This document shows, one piece after another, positions 47,314 to 59,869 of a stretch of 64,000 nt of DNA. Each line of letters starts with the position of its first letter. Within the stretch, counting starts at the first letter, position 1. The stretch covers positions 14,517,040-14,581,039 of the forward strand of contig NC_064042.1 in NCBI RefSeq assembly GCF_932526225.1, read 5' to 3'. The translations under genes were made by a program, and so were the position numbers. This stretch comes from Nematostella vectensis (lineage: Eukaryota; Cnidaria; Anthozoa; Actiniaria; Edwardsiidae). A model generated the notes under the pieces. The model made no database searches, was not told where the DNA came from, and saw nothing but the letters and a program-made list of their open reading frames with translations.

Positions 47314-50300
47314 GAAATATTATAATTTTTTTTTCCTGTATATGTACCTTGCGGTAAGAAAAATAGGTTATCATAATAATAATACCAAGTACTACCAGCT
47401 AAAAGTTTGGGGGGTTTACCCTCATATAATTATATATTATTAGATTATCATTAAATGCATTAAATTGAATTCATCGCCGTTAGACACCTTACCTTAAATG
47501 AGCAAAAAATTCTGCATCTCCTACCAAATGGTCGAGCATTTATTCTCAGAATCTGGGTGTGAAATAAGCAGAAAGCTCTAATCCAAATATTTAAAGAATC
47601 TCCTTGGTAAGGATTTAACGTGTTAAAACGGGAAAATATTATATTTGAACTGTTATAACCAAAATGTATTAGCAAAGGGCGCCCTTTTTCACTTTATTGA
47701 AGATCAAAGCAAAAGCTGGGGTTCCCTGTTGTATGCTATGCGTCCAGATTCTCCCTCCAACACGTCCCATAATGCTTTGCATTCTTCAATTAAGATTGGA
47801 ATATCCATTATATGATCATAATTTACAAGCTTACTTGAAGTGAATGGCCAAAAGAAAATTAACCAAAGATAACCAAACTAACATAAACAATAATTAGTTT
47901 TCCTTCTTTCAACCTGAACCTTTTAATAACTTTTAAGTTATATTAAGTGTGCTTACAAGCACACACTTACTGAAAATAACCTAGCCAAACCACCTAGTGT
48001 TTTCATAAGTATACCTGTTTAGCTTGGTAAAAAAAAAAATCCGTGTTTTTACAAGTACACCTGTTTAACTTGGTAAAAAAACATCCAGTAGGATGTTGTT
48101 TTTAAATTTATGACCTTTAAAGGTCTTAATAAAAACATGTTATTCTACCGGTAGCTTCCTTCAGATTCATTTGAAGTCTTAAAAAATCTAGTCCTACTAA
48201 AGAACCGAAAATCCGCGACTAAACGAGATGACCAAAACCTCTTCACATAACTCAATTAGAAGAGCCTGGATGGCGTATTCCATGAAGGAGTCACCAAAGT
48301 GTCGCTATGAATCCCATGTGGCCCTGACCACTGGGCTCAAAGTCGATTCCTACCTTCGCTCCGAGGGTTCAGTTACTTGGTTTTTATCCGGATCATTTTA
48401 AATCCAGGCTGTTTGCGTGGTCAGATGTATGGCGGCTGCATGAGGCACTTTTCATTTTTTTTTAGGCACTTGTCAAATACCTTCGACTCGAACACGTTCT
48501 ATCTGCTCAGTTGTGAGTCTTCATTCCAGCTACAAGGAAGGTTATTATCAACCAAAACCTACTTACAGCTAAGGTAAGGAACCTTATTACACTCCAGTCT
48601 CTCTATTTCTTGTTTGGGTGAAAAGGTCTGGACTGCAAATTTTATCAACCGCAAGCTGATAGGCACCATAAGACAGAGGTCCTGCGGTTTCCCTTATGGT
48701 GATAGCAAACTACAGCTTTATTACGCTAATATACTCTTGCAGAAAAGTTTAAAAATCGAGGGCTCTTTAATCCAAGATTCTTCAAACGGCCAAGTTATTT
48801 ATAAAACAGTATTTGATCAATTATTAAGTTGCTACCACAGAAACGCCTGATACTAGAACAAATACACGGTTTATATTGCAATTCAGGATTTTCTCGGGGG
48901 GGGGGGGGGACTTCGCACGCATTAGACATCATCATTCGCCGCCATTTATGCGCCCGCAAATACCGAGTCACTCAATGAGTCCATCCTTCGACCAAATCAA
49001 ACAAGAGACTGAGAGACTTTAATCAAATATTGTTACTCAAAGATCAGACTTCAATTCTGGATTGCTATTTCATTGCAAATAAACCGTTGTATGTTTAATT
49101 TTAAACAATAACAAAGGAGTGGTTGATAGACATTCTTTAAGACGATTCGGCGATGCTCTTTAGGAGTGCGCGTGCCCCCCACGCCCATCTGGCATGGGTC
49201 TGTCATTCGGAATGTATTATTCTAAACATACACCAAGCCTGAATATCAGCGCCACTCAGGTAAACAAGGCTCTTCTTTGAATGACCCACTGGCTGCAGGA
49301 TAGTGAGTACGGATGTTGCTTCTCTCACAGCGTCTATTCTATGTACAAACTTTCTAATGACGCGCGACGTAATTGCTATACAAAGCGACCTCTTCTCTCT
49401 CTGTCTATCCTACAACCCGTTAACAAATATCTGCCACAATATATATGGAGACATTTGTAGACATAATGGATGCCTAAACGACTAAAAATATTACTTAATG
49501 GAGGGACAAAACGATACCTTTTAAAATGCACTTAACACAGACGTAATTAGATTTCCAAATCTTCAGTCTCGAGATTGTAGGCTAAAATGCTCACTGTAAT
49601 TTTACCCTTAAAGAGGGAGGGAAGGTAATATGCAGCGCAGATTTGGATAATTTCAAAACTGAACAAAAATGTTTCATGTGTCATATGGGTCGTGCGCGTG
49701 ATTCTCACGGACTCGCGGAAACGAGTTTTCTCATGCCATTTTCACGTATCACGTAAAGGTGAATAGCACGCTTTAAAAAAGTGGGAAGAAAATATAGGTG
49801 AGCGTGAGCTTGTGAATATATATCGACAAGTCTTTTTACATAGCTGTTATATTTTTTACAAGCAAAAAAAAAATACAAATTAAAAAATATATATATGTAC
49901 TTCTTAATGGTTAATGGTTGGTCTCTAAGATAGAAGGTCATGGTTAAGATAAATAAGCACTTGAAATAGTCTGGTTGTTCGACTGAATTAGTGATTAAAA
50001 TGCGAGACACGTTTTTTGAATCGTCACCCATCTCGACAACTACTGCTAATGAAGTGTTTAGATAAAGGATAAGTGTGGAATTGATTGGCCTTTGTGCGAC
50101 AATGAAACTCTAAGCATTTTGACAAGCTTGACCGATAGCAGGTGAACGCTGCTGGATTCGCCGCTGTGTGATTGATAGTCTTCAATAACAACTCAATGGC
50201 GGGTAGGTCAGGAGCATCGCAACATCCATTTTCAGCCAGAACAATGAAGCTTGAATTGGGGCCTTTCGTGCCTTTTTGGGTGGTTTTTAGTTTTGAATAA

Positions 50301-53000
50301 AACAAGCGAACAAATTAAACTGGAACATAGGAGTCTTGTTTCTCCCTCCATGCACAACTATGGGCATTAATTGTTTGCGAGATTTTAGCAAAAAACAATG
50401 CCTTTTCTTCAATGATAATTCATAACAATTTGAAACAAACTTGAACGGTATACCCAGAGAGTGAAGCCACCTATACGTCAATACGCCGGCTTAAATACAA
50501 GAAACGTGAGAGCAAGAGAAGCTCCAATAAAGAAATCCAGGGTCCACCCTTTTGTACCACTTTTTTAATTTCCGCTTTTAAAAGGAAAAGGCGCCGATGG
50601 ATACAAACCAGGAAAAATCTTTGAAATCCACACGTATCACGCTGTCAATCATTAGGGGGGGATCACGGCGCGCTGCATTACGATAAGATCTGTGTGTAAG
50701 GTCGCGATATAGGATCTCTGGCCGTGCACATGGCTAGATCGCTCAACAAGTGATAGAGAAACTGCGCCTGTCAACAACGAGAACGTTCGGAACTTTTGAC
50801 CACGATAGGAAGTATCTAGGAAGTAAATACTCTTCTAAAGTAGACTCGAGTGGACGCACTAAGGCTGCTTCAGAGTTACCGAATGGGTGGCCGAGCTTTA
50901 AGAGAGGATATATTGAGAGAAAGGATTTGAATATTTTCCAATCTGCGATTAAGGTAATAATATTTTAAGGTAAGCCGAGTGAAAAGAGGATGAGGTTAAT
51001 ATCATTAAGCACGGATGGTGAACATCGTAAATAGAGGGAATTTGGCTTTTTTTTTGTGATCAAAATACATATCAAAATATTCAGAGAAAAAAGAGTTGAT
51101 ACATCTCGGGTAACTTAAGCCTGCTCGCCGGCTCTCCGGTGATTCGGGATTCCGAATCCGGCTTGCAGGTTAGGGTAACTTCAATTTCTCTAAAAATGAA
51201 ATAGTAGATGTTTTATATGATTATCCGAAATATATAAGCGCTCTATCACCTAAAACTTGCAGCTTTATGGGATTGGTATAACTAACCTTTAAATCGAAGA
51301 CTTGGATTCTTCCGTATCATATGCGTGGAAGAGGTTAAAGTCATAATGCCTTGCCTCCTTTTTATAACTCTATCAATTAGTTGCTGCAAAAAAGGTCCCT
51401 ATTTTAAGGCCAATTATATCCGATTGTCTTTTAGCTTGGTGGGAAATTTGTGGCTTGTTCTAAAGAACTTTGAGGGCGGAATTGTCAGTCTAAGAGGGAT
51501 TATAAAAGGCCAATTTATCAGATAACTGGGTATTTCTCTGCGAAAAATTAATTAGAAAGTCATGAGTCATACATGGAGAGATCGACAATCCAGAAAACAA
51601 AAATGAAGACTCTTTTATGATACAACGTTTTGTCTTGTCGTAAAAGCATTGCGCCCACAATCTTGAAGTTGCAACGATACCGATGTTTATAATACTAAAT
51701 TGATATTGAAGAGCTACACTTTAATATGGAGAGGGTGTGCTACAAATGACGAATACATATTAAAACAAAAATAACATTAAAAATATTTTTACCACATAAT
51801 GCATTCTACAAATTTTCACACACAAAAAACAAATCCAGACCTGCAGATAACATTGACTTGATGTATCTGTTCTGTGTGAAAAAATAAAGTGTGATAACAA
51901 AGTTCAAAAGCCCCGAACAGATGAGGAGCCCTTACGAAAATAGCTAGGCGATGGTTTCTCTAGTAATAGCTTTGAAATTACTAGAAACATCCTTCGGCTT
52001 TTGTGATACAATTATAGTAATGTCTGCAAATGCATAGGTCTTGATTCAATCACGCCGAATTACGTCATGTCAAAAGCGCTACAAACACACATGGCCAAAC
52101 CGACGTCGCTTAACAAAGATTTTAAACCAGGTGTAATAAAAAAATTCTTCGTGGAAAATATTCGAGAAAAATCTAACCAAAACAAATGCAGACACTGTCG
52201 ATTGTGGTGGAATTATCACAATCCACAGAGGAAATACTAAGATCTAGATAACAGTCGCGGGTCGCCGGGAGTTTATCAACTGATTAAGATTAAATCGCAA
52301 ACCCTGAAGCAGCCGTCTTCTCGGAGCAGATTGTTATTGTTCTAAACACTTGAAGTTGAAAAGAAAAACCCAGGTATTCGGCGGAAGGAGTTCGATAAGA
52401 TTATGATTTTTTTATCACTTTGTTAGTGCCAGGGTGAAGAGTTTGGAGATGTAAAAGCCGCAGCCAAGGGGATGATAATCGCCAATAAAGGAGCCAAATC
52501 AACCTTCAAGCGTGCATTGCTTTGTTGATGTCTTTTCATCAGAAATGATCCACATCTTTGATAGGGAACAAGACCCTAAGAATTTGACAAAAAAATTGGC
52601 TCGTCGATATGGCTACAAAGATAGCGCTGACAAACATATGCGCATGCGCGAGTTCTGGTGTTCCAGTTAAGCTAAAAAAGCTTACTTTTGTCGCTGATAT
52701 TATTTAGTGTATAGCATTAAAATCGTAGAGTACAAAAATGATAGATTGTTTTGCTAAAATGAAGATATTCACAAAATTTAAGCCATTTGTCTACCATGGT
52801 TATTGCTCTTGTTTCTTAGATTCCCCAAAAAAATGCTAGTTTGCGAGTGAAATGCTACTTTTTTAAGCAAAGGCCTGGTTTAACAGCACGTGGTACTGGA
52901 TTTCAGCAAGAGTACTGCCAGCCTCAAAAGGGATGCACCATGGGAAGGGTGAGGTGCTCACTTTAAACTTTAAAACAAAAAAGTCGTGCCCCTGCTACTT
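45780..53000. other. AT-rich stretch, no gene supported
   Basis: Contains a diverged tandem duplication at 45838-45941 (TACGCTCCTAGTGATGGGCT), a (TA)n run at 47268-47309, a duplicated roughly 46-bp segment at 48001-48085 (CCTGTTTA.CTTGGTAAAAAA) and a G run at 48897. Open frames are under 110 codons with no motif. Confidence 0.45.
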
Positions 53001-53004
53001 TTTA

Positions 53005-53867
53005 AGGTGGCGCGCCGAGGTTGTTTTGGCTTAACTTATTAAGTTGCCTACAGAAGACTCATTTTTTTTGTAAATTTTTCAGATTTTATTAATACATCTA
53101 TGCTTTATCAGATTCCGCTACATTTACTCTTCTTGGAAATCAAATTATTTTTTGTCATGAAAGTTAAAAGGAAGGCTTCGTTTGAAGCGCATTCATATCC
53201 TCAACTCTTGATTCTAGTTTCTCATAAACGCAGGTTCGACATGCAACTGCATTAAGCAAGTACTTTCGGTAAAGCCTATTTTAGCCATAGCGTCGGGTAA
53301 TAGTTTAGAAGAGGCGCGGCTTGCGCTCAAATGTTGAAAAGGAATAAATTCTTTAGTTTTCAAATTATCTTAATAAAAATACTCTCGAATTGCCCATCTG
53401 GAATTTATTCTTGTGTAACACTGGTCCTCTTGCTCACACAAGTTGCCTTAGGGTGTGGACTTAGCAGGGGGCGTAAATTCGGGAATGGATCTTTGTAGGC
53501 AAGAGTGCATTTATTTTTTCAAAGATTGCGAGGACAATTTTGGGGTAAAATTAAGATTCATCAATCGCGAAGTTTGACAGGTCAGTTTTAAGCCAAAAAT
53601 TCGTCTGCTTCAAGTGGAGTATTGTTTTAGAAAAAAAACCATCGCGCAGATTTCGATATTTTTATTTTAATATAAAAGAATTGCTTTTATTTACCTTGCA
53701 TGAAATAAAATTATTTGATTTAAAACAAGAGTGAATCTTGCGGGATCTGACGAAGCATAGATGTATTAATAAAATTTGAAAAATTAACGAAAATCGAGCC
53801 GAAAATGAGTCTTCTATAGGGAACTTAGTAAAAGCTGTTTAGCCAAAACCAACTCGGCGGGCCACCT
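53005..53867. mobile_element. 863-bp DNA element with long terminal inverted repeats
   Basis: The outer ends are AGGTGGCGCGCCGAGG and, in reverse complement, AGGTGGCCCGCCGAG. Similarity continues inward for about 180-200 bp: GAAGACTCATTTT, ATTTTATTAATACATCTATG and TCAGAT.CCGC in both arms, at about 75-80% identity. TA on both sides (53003-53004, 53868-53869) fits a Tc1/mariner-type duplication. The 0.5-kb middle has no transposase frame, so this is a non-autonomous foldback-like element. Confidence 0.75.
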
Positions 53868-54062
53868 TATAGTTGTCTACGGTCATTTCACCATACCCAT
53901 AATGCACTGCCCAGACTTTACTGCAACGAAAGTCATTTGCCTACAGTCTTCGCGATAATGTCTGAACAATGTGGGATTTCCGGTCTAGTTAACAAGCAAA
54001 CACGTGAAACGTGTAACACTAGACGTCGAAGCTAAATTGTATGTATTTATTGATTTTGATTC

Positions 54063-54255
54063 CTTGAGCTATTTTTTTTTCTGAAAATTATGAACTGAGC
54101 CGTTGAAGAAGTTGTAAGTATAAAACTTCTACTCTTCGTGTTTCTGTTTTTAATATAAGTTAATGAATCCAGTATAAAGACTTTAGAAAATAAGATCTAT
54201 ATTAAGGTACACTTATTATCGGGAATGGTCCTGTTCTAGTTTTATTACAATAAAT
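54063..54255. repeat. Diverged dispersed repeat, copy B
   Basis: Partner of 3530-3765, same orientation (AATCCAGTATAAAG, TTATTATCG and GGTCCT.TTCT in the same order). Family not recognised. Confidence 0.45.
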
Positions 54256-54428
54256 TTAGCGAGCGCTTTCCTTCTTGTTCATTTTCAACAACCCTGGATC
54301 CCCTAAAATTCCTTATAAATTTATGTTTTTAGAATAAAACTTCTTGAATCGATTTATCTTCTTTACAAAATGCAGCTGTCATAAGCTATTGAATTGTCAG
54401 AATTGGGATATAAGAAGAACTCTGATTG

Positions 54429-54610
54429 TATACTTGGTTCTCACTAGGACGCAAGCGTAAGCGCAAACGGAAGCGCAACACAAGTGAGAATCGGTCAAAC
54501 ACAAGCGCAAAATCAAGCAGTTGCGTTCTCTTGCGCTTATGTTCTAATGAGAATCGGAAAACTACGTGCGTTCCGCTTGCGCTTACGTCCAAGTGAGAAC
54601 CAACCTTAAG
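54429..54610. mobile_element. Short MITE of the CTGGTTCTCA family
   Basis: The left end CTTGGTTCTCACTAGGACGC and the right end (reverse complement GTTGGTTCTCACTTGGACG) are inverted repeats, with AAGCGTAAGCGCAA-type subterminal repeats on both sides and GTGAGAATCGG/CTAATGAGAATCGG in the middle. A shorter relative of the element at 19872-20187. Confidence 0.7.
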
Positions 54611-54611
54611 T

Positions 54612-57600
54612 GAGTGACGCTCTGCCCCCAACAACTAGTCTTACTTACGCTAGCGCGTATCCACGACATAAAATGGTGCTGCTGAATGTAGCATGTATTG
54701 ATGACAGGTCCGCTCAAATGAGATAAAATCAGTGTATTTCTTCAGGCTAGGACAAAATACCCAAGAGAACATGGCCCACAAATGGGTAAATACCCCCCCC
54801 CCCCCCAATCAAAACGAGAAGTGGTTGCAGTTTAATTTATTAATAACTCTTATTCATATAATAAGAATGATAATATATAAGAATAAACAGCTATGGATGG
54901 AAAAGTGATTTTGATTAATAAAATGACGTTATTAAACGCAGTTATCCTTTCAGATCTTAAACTTCAACGAGACTTCGATAAATATATAGCTTAGATTTTA
55001 TTGGAAAGTTCATTTGGCCACCGTATAGATCTATCTAGGGTACCGTACGAAGAGATGTCCATGGTTTTCTTGAAATGAGGTTTACCCTTTTGAAAAAAAT
55101 AATAAAATAATATAACAAAATAGCCATACGTTTTCGGAACATGACGCGTTTACTTTTCCAGCACGTGCGCATTTGGATTGGCATGATTTGGCAATATCAA
55201 CATTAAACTGGAGATGACGCTGATACCGGAATAGCGAAAAAAGTTACTACGTCATCATAGGCGGATGTAGTTTGCGCAGAGATCTTTCACGTGTCACTTT
55301 AAGACTGTGTCAGCTATAAATCTTCTAATGTAAATGATAGGTTCTGTGTGTGTTTGCGTGGGGGGAGGGGGAAGAACCGGCTTTTCACTAAAAAAAAAGA
55401 AAAAGAGAAAATGAAAGAGCTTTACCTAAGCGACTCCTTTGCGCTGTTAACTATTACTTTTACACGTTCGCGGTAAACAATGTCTCAGGTTCCTTCGAAA
55501 TGTACATAAGGAGTGCGAAGCACGCTACCGTGGCCACCTTGACAGTGCGACGCGCGCTACCGTGGCCACCTTGACAGTTTTTAGGAAGATGGCCAATAAG
55601 GATGCAAATGATTGGCATAGGCTTCACCAATAGACAGCGTGGGAAAGAAACGCAAAGTGCGTATCGATACATGATGAAATCCCTCTAGCTTTGAAGCTCT
55701 TCTGAATCAAAACTGTGATTGTCGTCTCCTGATTGGTCAAAGTCTTAGTGCCCACGAAAGCGCGCATTGCAATATAAAACAATGGTGCAAGTTTCATTTA
55801 ATATTATATTTTATATTGTTGGAACAAATTGCTTTTAATGATGACAGGATATGACGATTCCAAGGTTTCTAAGTAAGCATGTCAGTAAGCATGTCCAGCA
55901 TAAAAAAAAGTTTTTATGTCATCTTGAAGTAGGTAATTTGACAACGGAAATAAATTACAAGTGAAAGTTTCCATGAAACGCTGATCTCATCTAAAGTCAG
56001 AATGACAAGTGCGTCGAGCACAATAAATATGTCACAGTACTTTCATTTTGTAGTTGATGTGATAATGGCGGTAAAGGGTGTAACCTTGACCTTAGAAAAA
56101 ATAACTAGTCCGTCATTCAAACCGACCCATGCTAACGTTAATGTACGTTGTTAAGGTATCCTCGGGGTTATATAGGGTGGGGGTGGTGTGGGAGGATGTT
56201 CCTGGAAGCTACGAGTGTTTACACAAGTAGGAAGTATGTACGACTAAATAATGAACTTGGTAATGTTTCCCCTGAACAAAGCTTTAGTCGCCCTTTTTGG
56301 TCGCAAATAATTTGCAAATTAAACATTCTTAAAATAGGTCTTTTGGTCAACTTGCCTGTAATATGCAAAATTCACGAATTCATATCAAAATCCCATACGT
56401 TTGAATTTTGTAACATATCTTATCTTCTTAGTAATATGACTTCAAGGGAAGTCAAAACAAACAAGGAAAAACAATTGCGATTCTTAACTTTAAGACTAGT
56501 ATTTCACATTTTAAGGAAGCAAAAAAAAACATAAAAATACGGACCTAACTATAGAACAAAAACGAATGAAAGGTAGTGAAATTGGGATACTTTACAGGAT
56601 TCTAAAAGCTAGGGTTTAGTGATCAGATGCATCGTATTCTGATAAGAATGAGTTCTTGTAATACAAATTCAACACTATAAGTATGAGCTCAACACGTAAT
56701 CTGAGTTAAACGACTTTATCCTTTCATTTCTCGGTCATACGTTGAGATCGAAGGCCATCAAAATGGCGTGAGCCAAAATTGAGATCCCATTGTCTTGCTA
56801 GGGGAAATCCTGCAAAGCCTTTTTTGGTTAAAACTCTAGCTCCATACTCTGACAAAAGTCTGAATCCTTTCCTTTTTATCTGAATATGATTTCCTACAAC
56901 TAGCGTTTTTGTACTTGAGCGCGTTTTTTACTCAAATCATATACCACCCAAAGCTGGCATCCAGAGAAATACAGAAAATAATTTACAAATTTCCCACAAA
57001 GGTTTTATCAACAAGCAGAAGTAACCCCCTAGACGTACATTACCTTAAAAAGAACAATCACTTTTAGGTGATTTACCCCATTGGCCATGTTACAATTAAG
57101 AGATCAATACTTAGACGCATTATTTTACTCCTTTCCGAGGTTTCTGGCAATGGTAATACATTCACTAAATTTTCCACCTGATATCAGAAATAATATTCAA
57201 AACTTGAACCTCCTTGAAAAAGGAGAGGCCGGATATTTTTAATCCGAGCAAGTCATTCAAAGTCTTGACGTCCAGTTTGCACAATTAGAACCACTTTAAG
57301 CACCAAGTTAGCGATAATACAATACAATAATAACAAGCTTTCGGCATAGACAGTATTAAAAGAAGCATAGGGCGCCTATTCCGTTAAACGAGCATGTAAT
57401 ATTTACATTTCTCGAGCCAATATTACGAAAGATAACGCTGGACGTTTGAGGGGATCGGAAGCATCTATTGTCCTCAAATCGAAATTATATGTATCGTGGT
57501 GAGATCACAGAGTGACGAAAGGACAAACAAAAAGGCGATGCTTAGAATGCTTAGCGATATTGAAAAATGCGTCAAAACTGCCCTAATTGATTACTCTTTC

Positions 57601-57885
57601 TGAGGTTTGATTATTCTTAAGGAAGGATTATATGAAGATCGTTGTACTAAGCTGAGAAGTAGCAAGATCAAACAAAGCTCAGGTATGTTTTCCTATCTAC
57701 AGGGTACAAGGGGAGCCTCTGACCATAAGGTCGAATTCTGATCTCTATGTAACTTACATACAATATATATTTATTATATACCAGTTTTTTGGATATACTA
57801 ACCTTCTTAATAATTCACAGTATGTTGTAGTACTCAGTTTTGATGAAGCTTTTTATAAGGGACTTATTGCTTTACAAACATCTCG
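54612..57885. other. AT-rich stretch, no gene supported
   Basis: Contains a roughly 31-bp direct duplication at 55522-55577 (GCTACCGTGGCCACCTTGAC) and a C run at 54795. A 128-codon frame at 56148-56534 starts without a canonical ATG and has no recognisable domain. Confidence 0.4.
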
Positions 57886-57892
57886 CTGAATC

Positions 57893-58430
57893 TTTATTGT
57901 AGGCACATAACAACAGATGGGTAAGAGAAAATCTAATTTGGTCTTCCTTAGATCTAAGCCAATTTTTTTTTTCAATTTTCTTGTTTTCAAAAAATTCGAT
58001 ATATTTTTGTTTTTTAGCAATATAAATTCTAAACTTGGTAAAGAAATAAAATAACAACATTCAGACTATAAATAAGTTATGATCTTTGTTTAAGACTCGA
58101 GAGGGTTTTTAGCACACATTAAGCCAGGTAAAACCGTTATAACTAGAAAACATCTAATTGTAGGCACATAACAGACGAGCTAGTAAAGTAAATTTAACTT
58201 GATCTACGTAGATCTAGGTCAATTTTCACTTTTCTTGATTAAAAAAAAAACCTCGATATTTTTTGCGCTACGATTTCTTATTTTGTTTTTAGCAATATAA
58301 ATTCAAATTCCAGTAAAGAAATACTACATTGAGAATATAAATATATAATGAGCTTTGTTTAAGACTCGAGAGGGTTTCTAGCACACCGTTAACCGGGTAA
58401 AACTGTTATGACTAGAAAATATTTATATCC
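57893..58430. repeat. Diverged tandem duplication, 261-bp spacing
   Basis: TTGTAGGCACATAACA, TTAGCAATATAAATTC, TTTGTTTAAGACTCGAGAGG and TAAAAC.GTTAT.ACTAGAAAA occur in both halves in the same order, with about 80% identity. Non-coding and AT-rich. Confidence 0.85.
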
Positions 58431-58434
58431 TAAA

Positions 58435-59480
58435 AAGAACATATTATATACCATGGTTTTAGCTTTACATGGACTCAGGTTTAATGAATATGCATTTAAG
58501 AGTTTGCTAGAAAGAAAAAGGTCCATTTAAGTATCGAACTATTTCTTTCCCCAATACCAGGCCTTAATGTTTAACGTCTGTTTTACAACATGTTGAGGCT
58601 AGCAATTAATTGCAACTTTTTTTCTACCAATGTTTACTCTATAACCTATCATTTTTCATAACACAATTCAAATGTTCAATCATAACTATAAACAAATTTT
58701 AAGATAAGGTAGCCTGTTAGCCGGCTCTCGAGTGGGTTTATTCGGAAATCACTGTTTTCCGAGTTTCGGGATTACTGTGGCTCGCGAGTCGGTCGGGGAA
58801 TCCCGCAAATTTCGCTGAACCCAAGAAACACCACAAGTAACCCAAGCCAACTAATAGAAGGTTACTACGCAAAGTAACTCATTAAAAAATACCGGAATAA
58901 GGAGGAGGAGACGCTACAAATAGGCCATTTACTGCAGTGTTCGATTATCTGCCAGCTCTGGATTCCATCAGCTAAAACGCCACAATATTCATTGAGCAGA
59001 TTCATCGTCTAGCACTGAAATTGTTTCCAATTACGTCACTTCTCCGCGAGTTGGTGACCACTCAAAAAAACACCAAATGTAATTCCATTAGTTTGAATAA
59101 CAGAAGCCAGTGAGCGGGTAGCAGTTTGAAAAATGTTGACGAGAGTTCCCAGAATATCAAAAACCGCTGAGTAAGGAAATACAAGCGTCATTTGTTGTAC
59201 GTGCGGACATTTCCGAAATGTTGAAAACTTGTTCCTTTCAAAGCCAAACGTGGTAAGGTTTCAACTAAACGTGCCATCTATTAAATCTGAAAATCTTAAG
59301 CTCGGAGTAAAATTAAAATCAGAAATAAGCGACGACAGAAAATGAAATACACGCAAATGCAGTGTTTGCGATTTCATACACCTGTTTTTGACAAATACAA
59401 CGAGTGCTAAGACTTAGACAGGAAGATCAAGAGGTGGCAAAGTTATCGGGAACATGGAGATACGAGAGGCGACAACACGA
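58435..59480. other. AT-rich stretch, no gene supported
   Basis: No supported feature. A GC-richer patch near 58720-58810 with CTCGCGAGTCGGTCGGG has no clear identity. Confidence 0.4.
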
Positions 59481-59483
59481 GTT

Positions 59484-59822
59484 GGCCAACAAAGAGATCA
59501 CGTCGCCACTGAACATCAAACAAGGATAAGTAAAGACTTGTTAGAATTCCCGGCCAACAAAGAGATCACGTCGCCACTGAACATCAAATAAGGATAGGTA
59601 AAGACTTGTTAGAATTCCCGGCCAACAAAGAGATCACGTCGCCACTGAACATCAAATAAGGATAAGTAAAGACTTGTTAGAATTCCCGGCCAACAAAGAG
59701 ATCACGTCGCCACTGTACATCAAACAAGGATAAGTAAAGACTTGTTAGAATTCCCGGCCAACAAAGAGATCACGTCGCCACTGAACATCAAATAAGGATA
59801 AGTAAAGACTTGTTATAATTCC
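59484..59822. repeat. 68-bp tandem repeat, five copies
   Basis: The unit is GGCCAACAAAGAGATCACGT then CGCCACTGAACATCAAA.AA and TAAAGACTTGTTAGAATTCC. Copies start at 59484, 59552, 59620, 59688 and 59756. Identity is above 95%, so the expansion is recent. A decayed end with ACTTGTTAGAATTCCCGAGC follows up to about 59860. Confidence 0.95.
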
Positions 59823-59869
59823 CGAGCACTTCCCGAGACTTGTTAGAATTCCCGAGCACTTCCGGAGAG

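Noticed and set aside
48290-48370. tRNA-like stretch with GGGCTCAAAGTCGATTCCTA
   Set aside because: No cloverleaf or A box could be built; no tRNA gene found by eye in the window.
48614-48850. 78-codon ORF with soluble-protein-like composition
   Set aside because: No motif, and the surrounding splice sites are not convincing.
50750-50952. Possible exon ending in a GATTAAG|GTAATA donor-like site
   Set aside because: The frame has balanced composition but no acceptor, no ATG in frame and no recognisable motif.
56148-56534. 128-codon ORF
   Set aside because: Non-ATG start, low-complexity C-terminal part and no domain; length is not exceptional for the window.
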